Shown here piece after piece: positions 22,800-34,094 of a stretch of 64,000 nt of DNA (the first letter of the stretch is position 1; every line of letters begins with the position of its first letter). Below the pieces are notes generated by a model that made no database searches, had not been told where the DNA came from, and worked only from the letters and a program-made list of their open reading frames with translations. The DNA lies in the NCBI GenBank assembly GCA_037176885.1, contig JAWWNJ010000051.1, positions 496,001-560,000 of the forward strand. The letters are read 5' to 3'. The position numbers were made by a program, and so were the translations under genes. The DNA comes from Favolaschia claudopus. Taxonomy: Eukaryota > Basidiomycota > Agaricomycetes > Agaricales > Mycenaceae.

Positions 22800-25079
22800 A
22801 TGATGTCTGCCCACTCCGACTCCCGCTACCCACCGGAGCTGCTCCTCGCAATCTGCGCCTACATCCACTCCAGCTGCATCCCATCCCCTATCCACTCCCT
22901 CGACCCCCTGCCGACTGAGGATCATGGTGCACCCACCGCCCTTCCCTCGTCTATGCCCGCTTCAAGCTGGCCAGAACCCGTGGCACGGCGTACCCTCGCC
23001 CAACTCTGTCTGGTGAACCACGCTTGGTACGACGCCGCAAAGCCCTGGCTCTGGGACAAACTGGAGGTCCGTCTCCCTCGCTCGTTCCTCTCCATGGTCG
23101 AGGAGATCGCTTGGGATTATTCTGAAGAGACTGTGGATATGGTCATGGATTCTTGCGTTCGTGCTGCCACCCAGGCAGCTGCCCTTGCTACGGGGAATAT
23201 CCCCACAAGCGAGGCCGCAAAAGCGCTCGAAGAGCGCATTCTTTTTTGCCTCGGTGCCCCGGACGAGTCTATTCCTCTCGAATTGCTCTCTCCCGTCGCC
23301 TCTCGCGAGCCGAGTCCTCGCCGTATTCGCCCCAAAAGCAAATCACCAGCCCGTTGGAAACTTATGCGCTCCATCAGTGACGCACTACAAACGTTGCTCG
23401 ACCAAGACCTCGGTGTATATGGTATGTCGAATGCTTAACTTCTGTCTTGAGGGTTCTCGCTAATGACTCCGAAGTTCCCACTCCATCCGACCCTCGCCCC
23501 GGTCGCTTCGTACGCCATCTGGACTTCAACCATTTTCGGACATTGGGCATGCGTCGCTCTGTGGAAGAGGGTGTTAATAGCCCTTTCGTCACGTCCCACA
23601 GAGTCGAGGCTATCATTAAGGTTCGATTTTTCCGATTGTTTCTTGTCCTCGGAACTCATCTCAGTGCAATTTAGGAAATGCCTAATTTACTCGTCTTCGG
23701 CGCTACGGAATTCATGGATGGCTCTCTGAATCTTCGGATTCTCAACGAGCTATTCTTGCGTGGAACTCCGTCGCGAGGACGGGGGCGGCCGAGCCGAGGC
23801 CGTGCGTTGATCGAGACGCACGATGGCGACGAAGAGGATCGTGAGCGGCGGCGAGACTGTCGCGAGCTTATGGCCGTTGACCTCACCGGCTGCATCAGCT
23901 CGGTGTTCGTTAACGCACTCGATGAGTTTGCTGCTGCGCATTTACTTCCTGTAGACGGCACAGAGGAGGCCGCAGCGTCCCCCCGTGTGGACGAACCATT
24001 AATTTTCCCAGGTCTACAACGTCTCGGACTGCGCGGTGTAAAAAGCGTCGCGTCCCGGACTCTGTCCACCTTCGTTCTCGCCTTCCCCAACCTCACTCAT
24101 CTTGATCTTTCCGGTACGCGTGTAAGCCCCGAACTTCTGTTCAGCATCGGGGCTTCACCTACTGTCCAATTACAATCCTTGGCTCTCGCCCGTTGCATCA
24201 AGCTGACGGGCGATAGTATCACGGATTTACTGGTCAGGTCTCCGACCACTGCTGGACTCAAAGAACTCAACCTCTATGGCGACGTAACATATACTTCTCC
24301 GCTATCGGAGGACAATCTATCTGAGATTTTCACGCAAGCACCTTGTTTCCTGTCGGGGAATATGGTGTATCTCGATCTGTCCAGCGCCCCATTAACCAAA
24401 ACGCTTCTTGCGAAGGTCAGCCCTCAACCGTCCTTACGCTCGCTCGGCCTCTCCCACATCCCCAACCTCGACCTCCGCGCGATCGCGGACCTCCTTCGGC
24501 TCAAGGCGTCGAACGTGGAGGTACTGACGCTCTCGGGCACGTCGCCGGAGCTCGACTGTGGCTTGCGGGCTGGCGGCGCACGGGACGCCGTGCGCATGTC
24601 GTCTATTGCTCTGCACACGCACATCATCCGACCGCTCTGCACGCCGCCTTTCTCCTTCAGCTTGTCCGCGCCCAACGCACCCCCGGCGCCGCCCCCAACG
24701 CGGCTACGCGTCATTGAGCTGTCGCCTGCGATGCTCAATGCTTTGGGCATTGGTGCCGGTGCGTGGCGGATTGTTAGGAGTAAGGGCGGGCGGGGATGGT
24801 ATGTCGATACGGCTAGTGGTTGGATCGATGGGGTGCTGCGGCGCGACCTTGAGAAGGGGCATCCGTGGCGACGGTATCTCGACCAGCTTTCTGATGCGAA
24901 CGGCAACGTGAGCAGCGGGATTGGTTGGCATGCACGGAAGATGGAGGTAAGATGGTTTCTGGGTTGCCTCATTTTGCTTTGACTCACTGTTTCCTTTCTT
25001 ATAGATCTTGTACGGGCATGGAATGTTGGGACATGAGGATGGATTGTATGGGGCAGTTTCCTTCGCTTACCAGGGATAA
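22800..25079 (+). CDS. F-box-like, leucine-rich-repeat protein
   Basis: ATG 22800 starts MMSAHSDSRYPPELLLAICA, and the segment to TLAQLCLVNHAWYDAAKPWL...WDKLEV fits an F-box-like fold. A linker with an acidic helix and a basic SPRRIRPKSKSP follows. After two introns comes a leucine-rich stretch: RFVRHLDFNHFRTLGMRRSV, EMPNLLVFGATEFMDGSLN, LQRLGLRGVKSVASRTLS, LTHLDLSGTRVSPELLFSIG, LKELNLYGDV, NMVYLDLSSAPLTKTLLA and LRSLGLSHIPNLDLRAIADL. The real last exon starts at about 25006 (ILYGHGMLGHEDGLYGAVSF) after an intron beginning GTAAGA, so the stop is 25077-25079, not the in-frame stop at 24982. F-box LRR proteins are usually substrate receptors of SCF ubiquitin ligases; the substrate is unknown. 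Confidence 0.8.
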
Positions 25080-25164
25080 ATTGTACAAAAAAGTTCTTTT
25101 GATCGTTAGGTTACAAGGGGAACATGGTTTGTACATACTTTATTGCTAAGTCATTAGGACCTCA

Positions 25165-25288
25165 CCGCAATGCATCACATCAAGAATCTGAGTGTTTTAT
25201 CGAGATTGAGAACCGCGGCATCATCCGCAATGCATTGCATCAAGAATCTGAGTGTTTTATCGACTGAGATTGAGAATCGTGGCATCGT
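25165..25288. repeat. Two-copy tandem repeat, about 60-64 bp unit
   Basis: The unit begins CCGCAATGCAT at 25165 and again at 25225, and both copies share CATCAAGAATCTGAGTGTTT. The second copy has a four-base insertion (ACTG) after TTTTATCG. Copies are about 90 percent alike by eye. Confidence 0.8.
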
Positions 25289-25712
25289 GGTGAAGTTGAG
25301 TATGTGGACGTTGTCCGTGATGGTGTATTTTGCGGGCGTTGGAATAGTTTACCTGTTGAAGTGCTGTGCTTGACGGAGAGATTTTTGCTGAGGGCGGGAT
25401 CTGAATCGTGACAAAAATGAGTAAATGGAGGTTGTCCGTGAGCGTGCATTTGGCGAGCGTTGAGAAAGTTGACCTGTTGAGGTGCTGTGCTTGATAGAGA
25501 GATTTTTACGCAGATACACGGCTTGAACCTCTACAGTCCGAGTCCACCAAGCCAACGCCGGTAGTTGCTGTATGAGAACGGCGGGCCGGCGGCATCATGA
25601 TAAAGTGAGTACACGGAGGTTGTCCGTGAGCGTGTATTTTGCGAGCGTTGGAACAGATACACCTCTACAGTCTAAGTTCAGGAACTTAACGCCGGTACTT
25701 ACTGCCTGATGT
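25289..25712. repeat. Degenerate direct repeats, about 120-190 bp spacing
   Basis: A second unit, marked by GTTGTCCGTGA and a nearby GCGAGCGTTG-like string, appears at about 25291, 25412 and 25600. Copies 1 and 2 also share CCTGTTGA(A/G)GTGCTGTGCTT and AGAGATTTTT. The 25514-25576 and 25659-25711 stretches share CCTCTACAGTC and ACGCCGGTA, so a further sub-unit is woven in. No open frame runs through it. Confidence 0.7.
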
Positions 25713-26552
25713 GGGTGTCTGCTGTTGCCTACCGGGATTGCGGCGGTGATTCCTTGCTCCAAAGTTCAAACCTAAAGAAAAAAAAACGCAACAAACGCGT
25801 TCAGGGAATAAGAAGAACATGCGGACTTATAAGCGAGCCGTGTAGACATGAGATGAGATTTGGATTGGCATCTGCATATGGATGTCATCGCCAACCGCCT
25901 CAGTCGTCGTCCGAGAGCGTATGGATCAGAGTCAGGATATGTATTCTTGCGCACTCCTGCGAAGTCGCCTAGAATCTTTGCTGCGAGAAAAGGTATTCGA
26001 GAGTGTTTCCCCGAGAAGTTTGGGTGCTGTGGTTTGTCGAAATCCGGGTTGCGGACTTTCTCCTGGTTTTGCGATGTGTCGGACAAGGCGAGGTAGTTTC
26101 CGCAGCAGTCAAGTAAGTGCACAGTCACATCCTGTGCGTACACATTCCTCCGACTCGGAGTTGAGAGAGAGACTGAATTCACCCGACGGGTCGCGATTCG
26201 CGACAGCCTGAGTGAACATTCAACAGCTTTAGATGCCTTTTCGGGAATGAATGTGGGTGTGAACGAGATTGAACAGAGGCTCAGAGCTGGTTCGCGACGA
26301 GGGTGAAGCAAAACGCAGAAATGAAAGCAGCGCCGAGTAGGCCTTGTAGTTAAATATAAACGGTCGCCAAGTTTCTTGGGCGTCCAAGAGGAAGGAGTTG
26401 ATTCCGCGGTATGTCGAGACAGCTGCTGAGTTACGTATTTTTGATTTGATGGCAATAACCTTGATTGACAATATTGACTGCTCACAGCTCCTCCTTCCTT
26501 CCACAGTTTCCCTTAAACTGCCTTGCGGCGTCGTCTCGTCTCTCCGATTTAC

Positions 26553-29015
26553 ATGGGTACGCTCCGCCCCCAGTTTCTAGAATCTTCTTTCCTTAGTACT
26601 TCAGGCTCTCTTGAAGGTACTAGTTCGGAACATCCCCTCGTCGATCCACCCTCGTCTCCTGCCAATGGAGCGTCGCCCCCAAACGATGCGATTCCTATGA
26701 AAAAAATCAACACTCGCACTTCCCTCAGGACAAGAAGAACCACCTCAGGAGATGCACCACGCCCTGGGCGAAGTTTCGACCTTGCCCGAGCTGCAACCTC
26801 TTTGTTCACTCCTGAGAGGAAGATCGCTCCCCCTCCCGGCGTCTTTCGTTCTATCAGGTCTATCTTAATGGCGTCATGTATGTGACCGTCCATCTCTTTT
26901 TGACCGGGAATCTGACCCGCCTCAAGGGCTTAATCTATTGCTTGTTTTCATCCCAGTCTCGGTACGAGTTTTTCTTTCTTTTCATAGTGTGGCGTCTACA
27001 CGTGTGCTAACCTCGTGTTTCTCAGTGGGCCTTCAACTTCGCAGACAAGGACCAACATACTCTCATTTTCGTTTGTGAGTACCTGACGCCAAAATGACAT
27101 AGTGGTGGCGCATTAAACTCGTGGCAATAGTCTCTTTCCTCGCCATCATACCACTAGCAAAATTGCTTGCCTTTGCAACAGATGAACTGTCTATGCGCGT
27201 TGGCCAAACTCTTGCTGGCCTGCTTAATGCTACTCTCGTATGTTTCTCAGTTGTCTTCGATGTTGACTTTTCTCACGCTTGCTATCAGGGAAATGCGTGA
27301 GTTCTTTTGATCATTCCTGGTCATTGGCTGTCCCTTACATTGCTTCAAGGGTTGAACTAATTGTGGCTGTATGCTGGACTGCTATTTCTTATCTACTTGT
27401 GTCCGACATGTCACCAGATTATTGCACTTACCAAATGCGAACTACAAATCGTACAATCTTCCCGTATGTCGCTTCTTTTTGACGCCGAACGCGCCTAAAA
27501 CTTACTGATTTGCGCTTCTACAGTGACGGGTTCCATTCTGAGTAACTTGCGTCAGTACCATCAACGCTTAAGCGCCCACAACCAAGTTGATGAACTCTAA
27601 TAATAGTGTTGGTGCTCGGAATGTGTTTCTTTGCTGGTGGTATCAAATTCTCTGAGCAAGGGTTCGCACTTGGTACGCTTTCACATCGTGTTATCGCTGT
27701 TTGCTCACCTCGCCCTAGGTGCGACGCAGCTCAATTCTTCGTTGCTCACCATCAGTGTCATCGCTATTCTCCTGCCCAACGCCTTCCGCTTCTCTGTCAC
27801 TCCCCAGTCGGATCCCGACTCTGGACAGGACATCTTGAAAGTCAGCCATGGTGTACGTTTGTATTTACCTCTTATCCTATGTTGGTTCTGACTCTGGCAC
27901 AGGTCGCCCTCATCTTGCTCTTCAGTCAGTGATTGCCGTGTATGTTGAGCATCCACTTAATTTCTCCACAGTCTATGCTGCCTACCTATTTTTCCAACTG
28001 TATTCACATGCCACTCTCTATGAGGACACTACTGCAGATATTGTCAAGTCGACTAGATATACTCCCAAGGAGAAGAAACCCAAGGACGGCAAAGCGGACG
28101 GGGCAAGCACCGCTCGCTCCAACACTCTTGCTAGTAATGCTGCTTCTCCTGCGGATACTGAAACTGCTGCCGAGGAGCACGAGGAGGAAGAAGAAGAGGC
28201 AGAGGAACCCCAACTCAACCTCGCCATGACCCTTGGGCTATTGGCCGTTGTCACCGTCGTACGTTTTGAGAGTATGATTGAATGTCGGTTGACAAGCCAT
28301 CCAGTTTGTCGCCGTTACTGCCGAATGGCTCGTTGATTCTATCGACGGTCTCACCGATACTGGCAAAATCAGCAAGGAATTTGTTGGTGTCATTCTCCTC
28401 CCCATTGTTGGCAATGCCGCAGGTCAGTCAACTGAGTCGAATGAGGTTCTCAGCTTACTTTGTTTACAGAGCATGTTACCGCAGTGACGGTTTCCGTCAA
28501 AGACAAACTCACGTTGAGTTTGGGTGTAGCTGTTGGTTCAAGTATCGTAAGCATTCGTTCAATCAGTTCCTCCCTCTGTCTGATCATTGTTTGGCTCAGC
28601 AAATTGCTCTTTTCGTCATTCCGTGTGTTCATTTTCAAATTGTATATCTCTAGCTTGTGCTCATAGCACTCTTTAGCTTCATCACCGTACTTGGCTGGAT
28701 ACTTGACAAACCCTTGACTCTTCTTTTCGATCCATTCGAATCTATTGCGCTATTCTTATCAGGTTTGTCTTTATCATCGTCTGCCTCTGTTACTCTGTTG
28801 ATAAGGCTTCTTGCAGTAATGACCGTCAACTATGTTGTGCAAGACGGCAAGTCAAATTGGTTGGAAGGCATGATTCTCATGTGTACGTGCGACGAACTCG
28901 AATCTCCTTCCCTGCTCATATATGTTCAGCGCTCTATGTCATTCTCGGCACGACGTTCTTCTTCTATCCTGGTACTGCGGACGAGTTCACAACCCTTCTT
29001 CCTCAATGTCATTAA
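26553..29015 (+). CDS. VCX1: Vacuolar Ca2+/H+ exchanger (VCX1/CAX family)
   Basis: Moves Ca2+ into the vacuole in exchange for H+. ATG 26553 (MGTLRPQFLESSFLSTSG) opens a cytosolic, serine-rich and basic N-terminus (RTSLRTRRTTSGDAPRPGRS), the region that is autoinhibitory in plant CAX. Two exchanger halves follow. The first carries the c-1 repeat GNAVELIVAVIAL after a short exon near 27290-27410; the second carries c-2, GNAAEHVTAVTVSVKD, near 28420-28500. They are separated by a lysine-rich loop and an acidic loop (EEHEEEEEEAEEPQ), the classical CAX acidic motif. About eleven hydrophobic segments are visible. The end reads MILMSLYVILGTTFFFYPG then a stop at 29013-29015. More than ten short introns are needed. 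Both cation-binding motifs are intact. Confidence 0.93.
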
Positions 29016-29177
29016 TTTGAATCAATATACCCCCCGGATTTTATCATGTATCATACATCCTACCCCATTCGATTTCATCTAGACCAACGTGTAGTCAGTA
29101 AGTAGTTGCCGATGTTCCTTAGCTTGACAGTCTACAATACATGCTGCAGACTATTGGTGGTACACAGTGTACACGAT

Positions 29178-30480
29178 TCACAACTTCGCCTTGTCTGCAT
29201 CGTCGACGAGAGTTGCTCCCGCGGAAGCCAAGACGATTGAGTCCCTTTCTTTCACCTTGGTGGCTGGTCGAGACCGTCAGGATCAATTGCACGGCACCTG
29301 GCATCCTGAGCTTACTGAATATGACTTTCTGGCCTTCTTTCCACATCTCTGTAACGAGTGTTTCTCCAGGATATACGACGCCCGCAAATCTACAAGACGA
29401 GTTCTTAGGCGCAGCATAGAATACGGCATGGAACATTTACCTGACTTTGATATCCTTGTAGGCTCCGAATTTTTGAAAGACGTGTTTACCGGAAAATCCC
29501 ATTGAGCATAGCCCGTGGAGGATTGGTTTGTTGAAACCACCGATTGCGGCGAATTCGGGAAGGATCTTTCAACGAGGTAAGGAAAAAGAATCATCAAGGA
29601 AATAATAATTCTACGTACATGAAGGGGATTCCAGTCTCCGCTTAGCCTGAAATACATGTTAAGGGTATATTCAGAGACAAATGAAAAGAGAGATACCGGT
29701 AAAGCGCTGCTTGGGAAGGTGTAGTCTTTTCCTCTACGACGGCATCAGGGGATCGTTTGGGAACGGCGTTTTCTGCGGTGGCGGCACCCCGATCTAAAAT
29801 GTCAACTGTAAGCAAGGCTATACGATAGTACGACACAATGAACTTACCTGCTCCAGCGCGGGGTCCTCCAAACCCACCTGAACCCCGAATAAAAAATGTT
29901 GACTGGTTTTCGGTGACAAGTTGACCAGAGGTGTCTCGGGTCTCGACAACGATTGTGACTGCGGCGGCTTTGCCTTTGTCCAACACTTCAAGTAGTCTAC
30001 AGTATCCAACGTTGAACAGACGGACACGATTTCCGTGTCAATCCCCACTTACTTTGCCGTGCTCACCAACTGTCCGCTGGTTGGGATGGGTGCTTTGATA
30101 CTAAGAAATTGCTCCCCATGAAGAAGCTTGGCCTGAGACGCGTCGGAAATCTGATACTTGCCGAATCTTCACAGTGCGCTTACTGGATTGTAATCCGGAA
30201 GCCAGTCAAGTGGGACCGCCATGCTGGCCGGAAATTGGGGGATGACGCCGAAGGTTGGAATAGGCGAGAACTCGTCGTCGCCTTCATAAACCCATTGTAG
30301 GTCCGTCTCGGTCGCGCCGATTCCAAGGTTGTACAGGATGATATCCCGCTATAGAAAGCGTTGGCGTGTTTGTACCTCGATAGGAACACAGATAATTGCC
30401 TCTGTGTAATTGTAGGTGACTGGTTCGTTGCGAGTTTTCTTCGCCTCAGCGACGAGAGCAGAGTCCTGAGAGGAGGCCAT
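29178..30480 (-). CDS. Peroxisomal enoyl-CoA hydratase 2 (MaoC/hot-dog), stand-alone
   Basis: Hydrates trans-2-enoyl-CoA to (3R)-hydroxyacyl-CoA. ATG 30480 starts [20 protein letters not shown]. The N-terminal hot-dog half includes [40 protein letters not shown] and [20 protein letters not shown]. The catalytic half has the hydratase-2 motif [11 protein letters not shown] (Asp and His present), then [20 protein letters not shown]. The chain ends [11 protein letters not shown], so the last three residues AKL form a PTS1 peroxisomal signal. In many ascomycetes and animals this domain is the C-terminal part of the multifunctional FOX2/MFE-2 protein. Here it is a separate gene, divergent from a two-domain dehydrogenase, and both products carry PTS1. 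Confidence 0.92.
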
Positions 30481-30845
30481 CTTGTAATGTTGCAAGCAAG
30501 AATAGTAGTTGAAGTACCACTGAGTAGAACGCCGGCTAACCGGTCCGCATGTGATTTCACTGACATTTTCCTAATTAGGACTGCTATCGTCCGGTAATTC
30601 AGCAGGGAAAAAACACCTGGCAATCGGTCATAGCGGGAATGCTCAGAGACGCTTCTGAGTACGCGTAGAATTTTTTTGGAGGTGCACCAGAAAATTACCG
30701 GGCAGAACAGGAAGCTAAGCGGAAGCCGGATGCGGGGGGGTCGCGTTATGGTGACGTAACACGTTCAGTCGCGGAAAAAATCACAAGCCAGTTCACGTTA
30801 GCGCGCTCAAAGTCCTTGAACCCGATCCACCACTACTCCTTCCCA
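30481..30845. promoter_or_regulatory. Divergent promoter between hydratase 2 and FOX2-type dehydrogenase
   Basis: 365 bases between the two start codons. A TGACGTAA (ATF/CREB-like) site lies at 30752-30759 inside a short inverted repeat, GTTA...TAAC. Sharing of this region would let the two enzymes be co-expressed; that is inference. Confidence 0.45.
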
Positions 30846-33670
30846 ATGTCTCTTTCCTTCAAAGGCCAGACAGTCGTTATCACTGGTGCTGGTGGCGGTC
30901 TTGGTAGAACGTTTGCCTCGCTCCTTATTTCAGGAACGCACAGAATGACTTCTAATCCAGCTACTCCCTCCTGTTTGCTTCGCGCGGTGCCAATGTTGTT
31001 GTGAACGATTTCAATCCTGAAGCGGCACAAAAAGTGGTGGACCAGATTATCAAGGGTAAGCTTTTGGCCGCAAAAGGTTTTCTGGCTTGAACGTGACGCT
31101 GGCTCTTCAAGCTGGTGGAAAGGCCGTAGCAAACTCATCTTCTGCTACCGATGGAGAAGCCGGTTAGTTTCAATATTCTTACATTGGAACACACCCCGTT
31201 AAGTCTTTCCCAGTCATAAAAAGCGCTCTCGACGCGTTCGGAGGGGTCACCATCCTCATCAACAACGCTGGAATTCTCAGGGACAAGGGGTGAGCTTCTT
31301 TTTCTGCGTGAGTTCCATTGTTGAGATCGTCGAGCCAGGTTCAAGAATATGTCGGACAAGGAGTGGGATCAAATCATGGAGGTCCATTTGAAAGCTGCTT
31401 TTGCCTGCACAAAGGCTGCATGGCCCCATTTCCGCAAGCAGAAATTCGGTCGCGTCCTCAACACCGCTAGCGCTGCTGGACTGTATGGTATGTTGTATTT
31501 TCAGCTACTCATTGGTCAATTTCTGAATGTTTTACAGGAAATTTCGGTCAGGCAAACTACAGTGCCGCAAAGATGGCTCTCGTTGGCTTCACCAAAACAA
31601 TTGCCATAGAAGGTGCTAAATACGGCATCAAATCTACGGTTATTGCCCCCGTACGTAGACTTCATTCACGCAGTGTATCTCTTCTAAGCAGCTTTAGATT
31701 GCGGCTTCCCCCATGACGGAGACGATCATGCCTCCAGAAATGCTGGCGAATCTGCAGGTAAGAATCTTGCTGACATATGACGTCCAATCCTGACTGTTCT
31801 CCTCAGCCTGACCTTGTCGCGCCTTTTGTGCTCGCAGTATGCCATCCCGACGGTCCCGATGCTTCGGGCAAGGCATTTGAAGTCGGCGCTGGATTTGTAG
31901 CTGAGATTCGATGGGAACGGAGCGGCGGCGCCATCTTCAAAACTGACTCCAGCTTCACACCGTCTGCTGTAGGTCATACTCAGATTGCCGCTAAATCAGG
32001 ATTAATCTTGTCTACAATTTTAGGTCAAAGAGAAGTGGTCGGCCGTGACCGACTTCAGCAAACCTTCTTAGTGCGTACCCTTCTCACCTTGGATAGCAAG
32101 CCTGGCTGATAGTATTAGTAGCGCAAAAAATTACCACGATTACGACTTCAAGGTACGGCCTTTCCCAGACTATCACCGCCAGCCCATTCACTTCTCTTGC
32201 GCAGGGGATTCTCGCTACTGCTATCAAGTTGCCATCCAATGCCCAATCCTCCCCTGAGGTTCGGTTTGATGGAAAGACCGTCATTGTTACTGGAGCAGGC
32301 GCTGGTTTAGGTCGTACATATGCCCTTATGTATGCCAAACTCGGTGCCAACGTGGTGATCAACGATGTAAACGAGAAGGGCGCCGACTCGGTTGTCGATG
32401 AGATTGTCAAAGGTGGAAACAATGTTACATTTTCTCCGAATTCCTTATTGAATCTCCACCGCATAGCTGGAGGCAAGGCTACCGCGGTCGTTTGCTCTGC
32501 TGAGGAGGGTGAAACCATCGTGAAAGCTGCGGTAGAAAAGTTTGGAGGCGTTCATGTACTCATCGCCAATGCCGGCATTCTGCGGGATAAATCTTTCCAG
32601 TCGATGACAGAACAAGATTGGGATCTCGTCGTCCAAATTCATCTTCGGTACGCCAGCCTCTCCTACAAATTCATCGTCTTCTCAACATAAATTTCCAGAG
32701 CTACCTACAAGGTGATACAATTATACTCTGGTCGAACGTAGCTAACCAGTCTCCACAGTGCGCCAAAGCTGTTTGGCCCATCTTCCAGCAACAAAAGTAC
32801 GGACGCATTCTAACGACCGCCTCGCCAGTTGGTATCTGTTAGTGTCAAGCATCGCCTCCGAATTGCGCATACTGATTTCTTTTTTCGAAAGATGGCAACT
32901 TTGGCCAAGCCAACGTTAGTCTCTGTCCCACTTTTCCGTCCTCAGATGCTCAGCGTGTAATAGTATAGCACAGCAAAGGCGGGACTGATCGGTTTCACAC
33001 GTACGCTCGCCATTGAGGGCAAGAAATATAATATTCTGGCCAACGCGATCGTGCCTATGGCAGGGACGGCTATGACGGCCACCGTATGGTATGTTGCTTT
33101 TCCAAATGCGGTTTCGTTGGTAACTAACGCGTTTCAGGACGCAAGAAATGTTGAACAACATGAAGGTATGGGTCTATCCTACCAAGTCTGTATTGTGCAC
33201 CCACCGGCTACTAGCCTGATTTCGTCGCACCCATTGTCGGTTATCTGACTAGCGAAGGTAAGATCAAACCAAATGCTGCAATAAACTTCCGTTGAAACTA
33301 GAACAGACAACTCAGAAACCTCGGGCAGCTTGTTTGAAGTTGCCGGCGGATTTGCTGCTCAAACGAGATGGCAACGATCGGGTGGCTACAGCTTCCCTTC
33401 CAAGAAACCGTACACACCTGAAGATGTTGTGGCCAAGTGGAAGAGTATTACCAGCTTCGGTGAGTTTGCCGGCGTTTCTCTATTTTTCGTGCCTCAATGA
33501 ATGTACTACTCAGACGACGGTCGGGCCACACACCCTCTTACGACTTCGGAAGCACTCGAGCAGGTCAGTTGCATTTGTGTTTTCTTTTGGATTCTCTGTG
33601 CTCATCTGCCGCTGTTCAGATGGTAGCCAACTTCGGCAACAACGGGGATGATGTCAAAGCGAAGCTATAA
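30846..33670 (+). CDS. FOX2: Peroxisomal (3R)-hydroxyacyl-CoA dehydrogenase, two SDR domains (FOX2 without hydratase)
   Basis: Oxidises (3R)-hydroxyacyl-CoA with NAD+ in peroxisomal beta-oxidation. The first SDR domain, from 30846, has the cofactor loop [14 protein letters not shown], then [33 protein letters not shown] and the catalytic [19 protein letters not shown]. The second starts near 32262: [40 protein letters not shown] and [20 protein letters not shown]. After it come the conserved [20 protein letters not shown] and [16 protein letters not shown]. The protein then stops at 33670 with [10 protein letters not shown], a PTS1-type end. Usual fungal FOX2 continues with a hydratase-2 domain, which here is the neighbouring divergent gene. 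A dozen or so short introns are implied, including one after GGGLGRT. Confidence 0.92.
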
Positions 33671-34094
33671 TGAATGCAAACTACTGCAGGCATTTGTGCG
33701 CAATTTCTTGCGTTTTATTAAACGTGGTCAACTATACTCCTACTACGTAATGTTACTTCAATGGATTCTTTTCTCCTTTCAAAACCATTGTCGTGGTTGA
33801 ATGTTGAACTCGGGTCAAGCTTTGGGATCCACCGCTCTCTAGCGCTCTCTGCCAATTATTTGAACGTTGTTTTTCATTACCATTCATCAGGAACTCAATG
33901 ATCTGGCGCCTGTCGTTGCAATTGACAAGGACTTTCGTTTTTGTAGCCATTTGACGCTCCCCTTTGTGTGACCTGACGACTCTTTGCAAAGTAATAAATA
34001 GCTGCTTAAGTATCTGACAAGTAAGAACCGCTTCGAATGTGCGAATGTTATGACTTGGCGGGTGGATGCGGGGTAACCTGTCGCGCGACCGAGC
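33671..34094. other. Intergenic between converging FOX2-type and ACAD-1 genes
   Basis: 3' flanks of two converging genes. No coding signal, repeat or RNA gene seen. Confidence 0.5.

Larger units (their letters stand above)
25080..26552. other. Long intergenic region with tandem repeats
   Basis: About 1.5 kb between the F-box-like gene and the Ca2+/H+ exchanger. The first part (25165-25712) is made of degenerate tandem repeats. From 25713 to about 26500 I see no ORF with coding character on either strand, and no recognisable transposon ends or RNA gene. The last 100 bases or so should be the exchanger promoter and 5' UTR. Confidence 0.55.
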
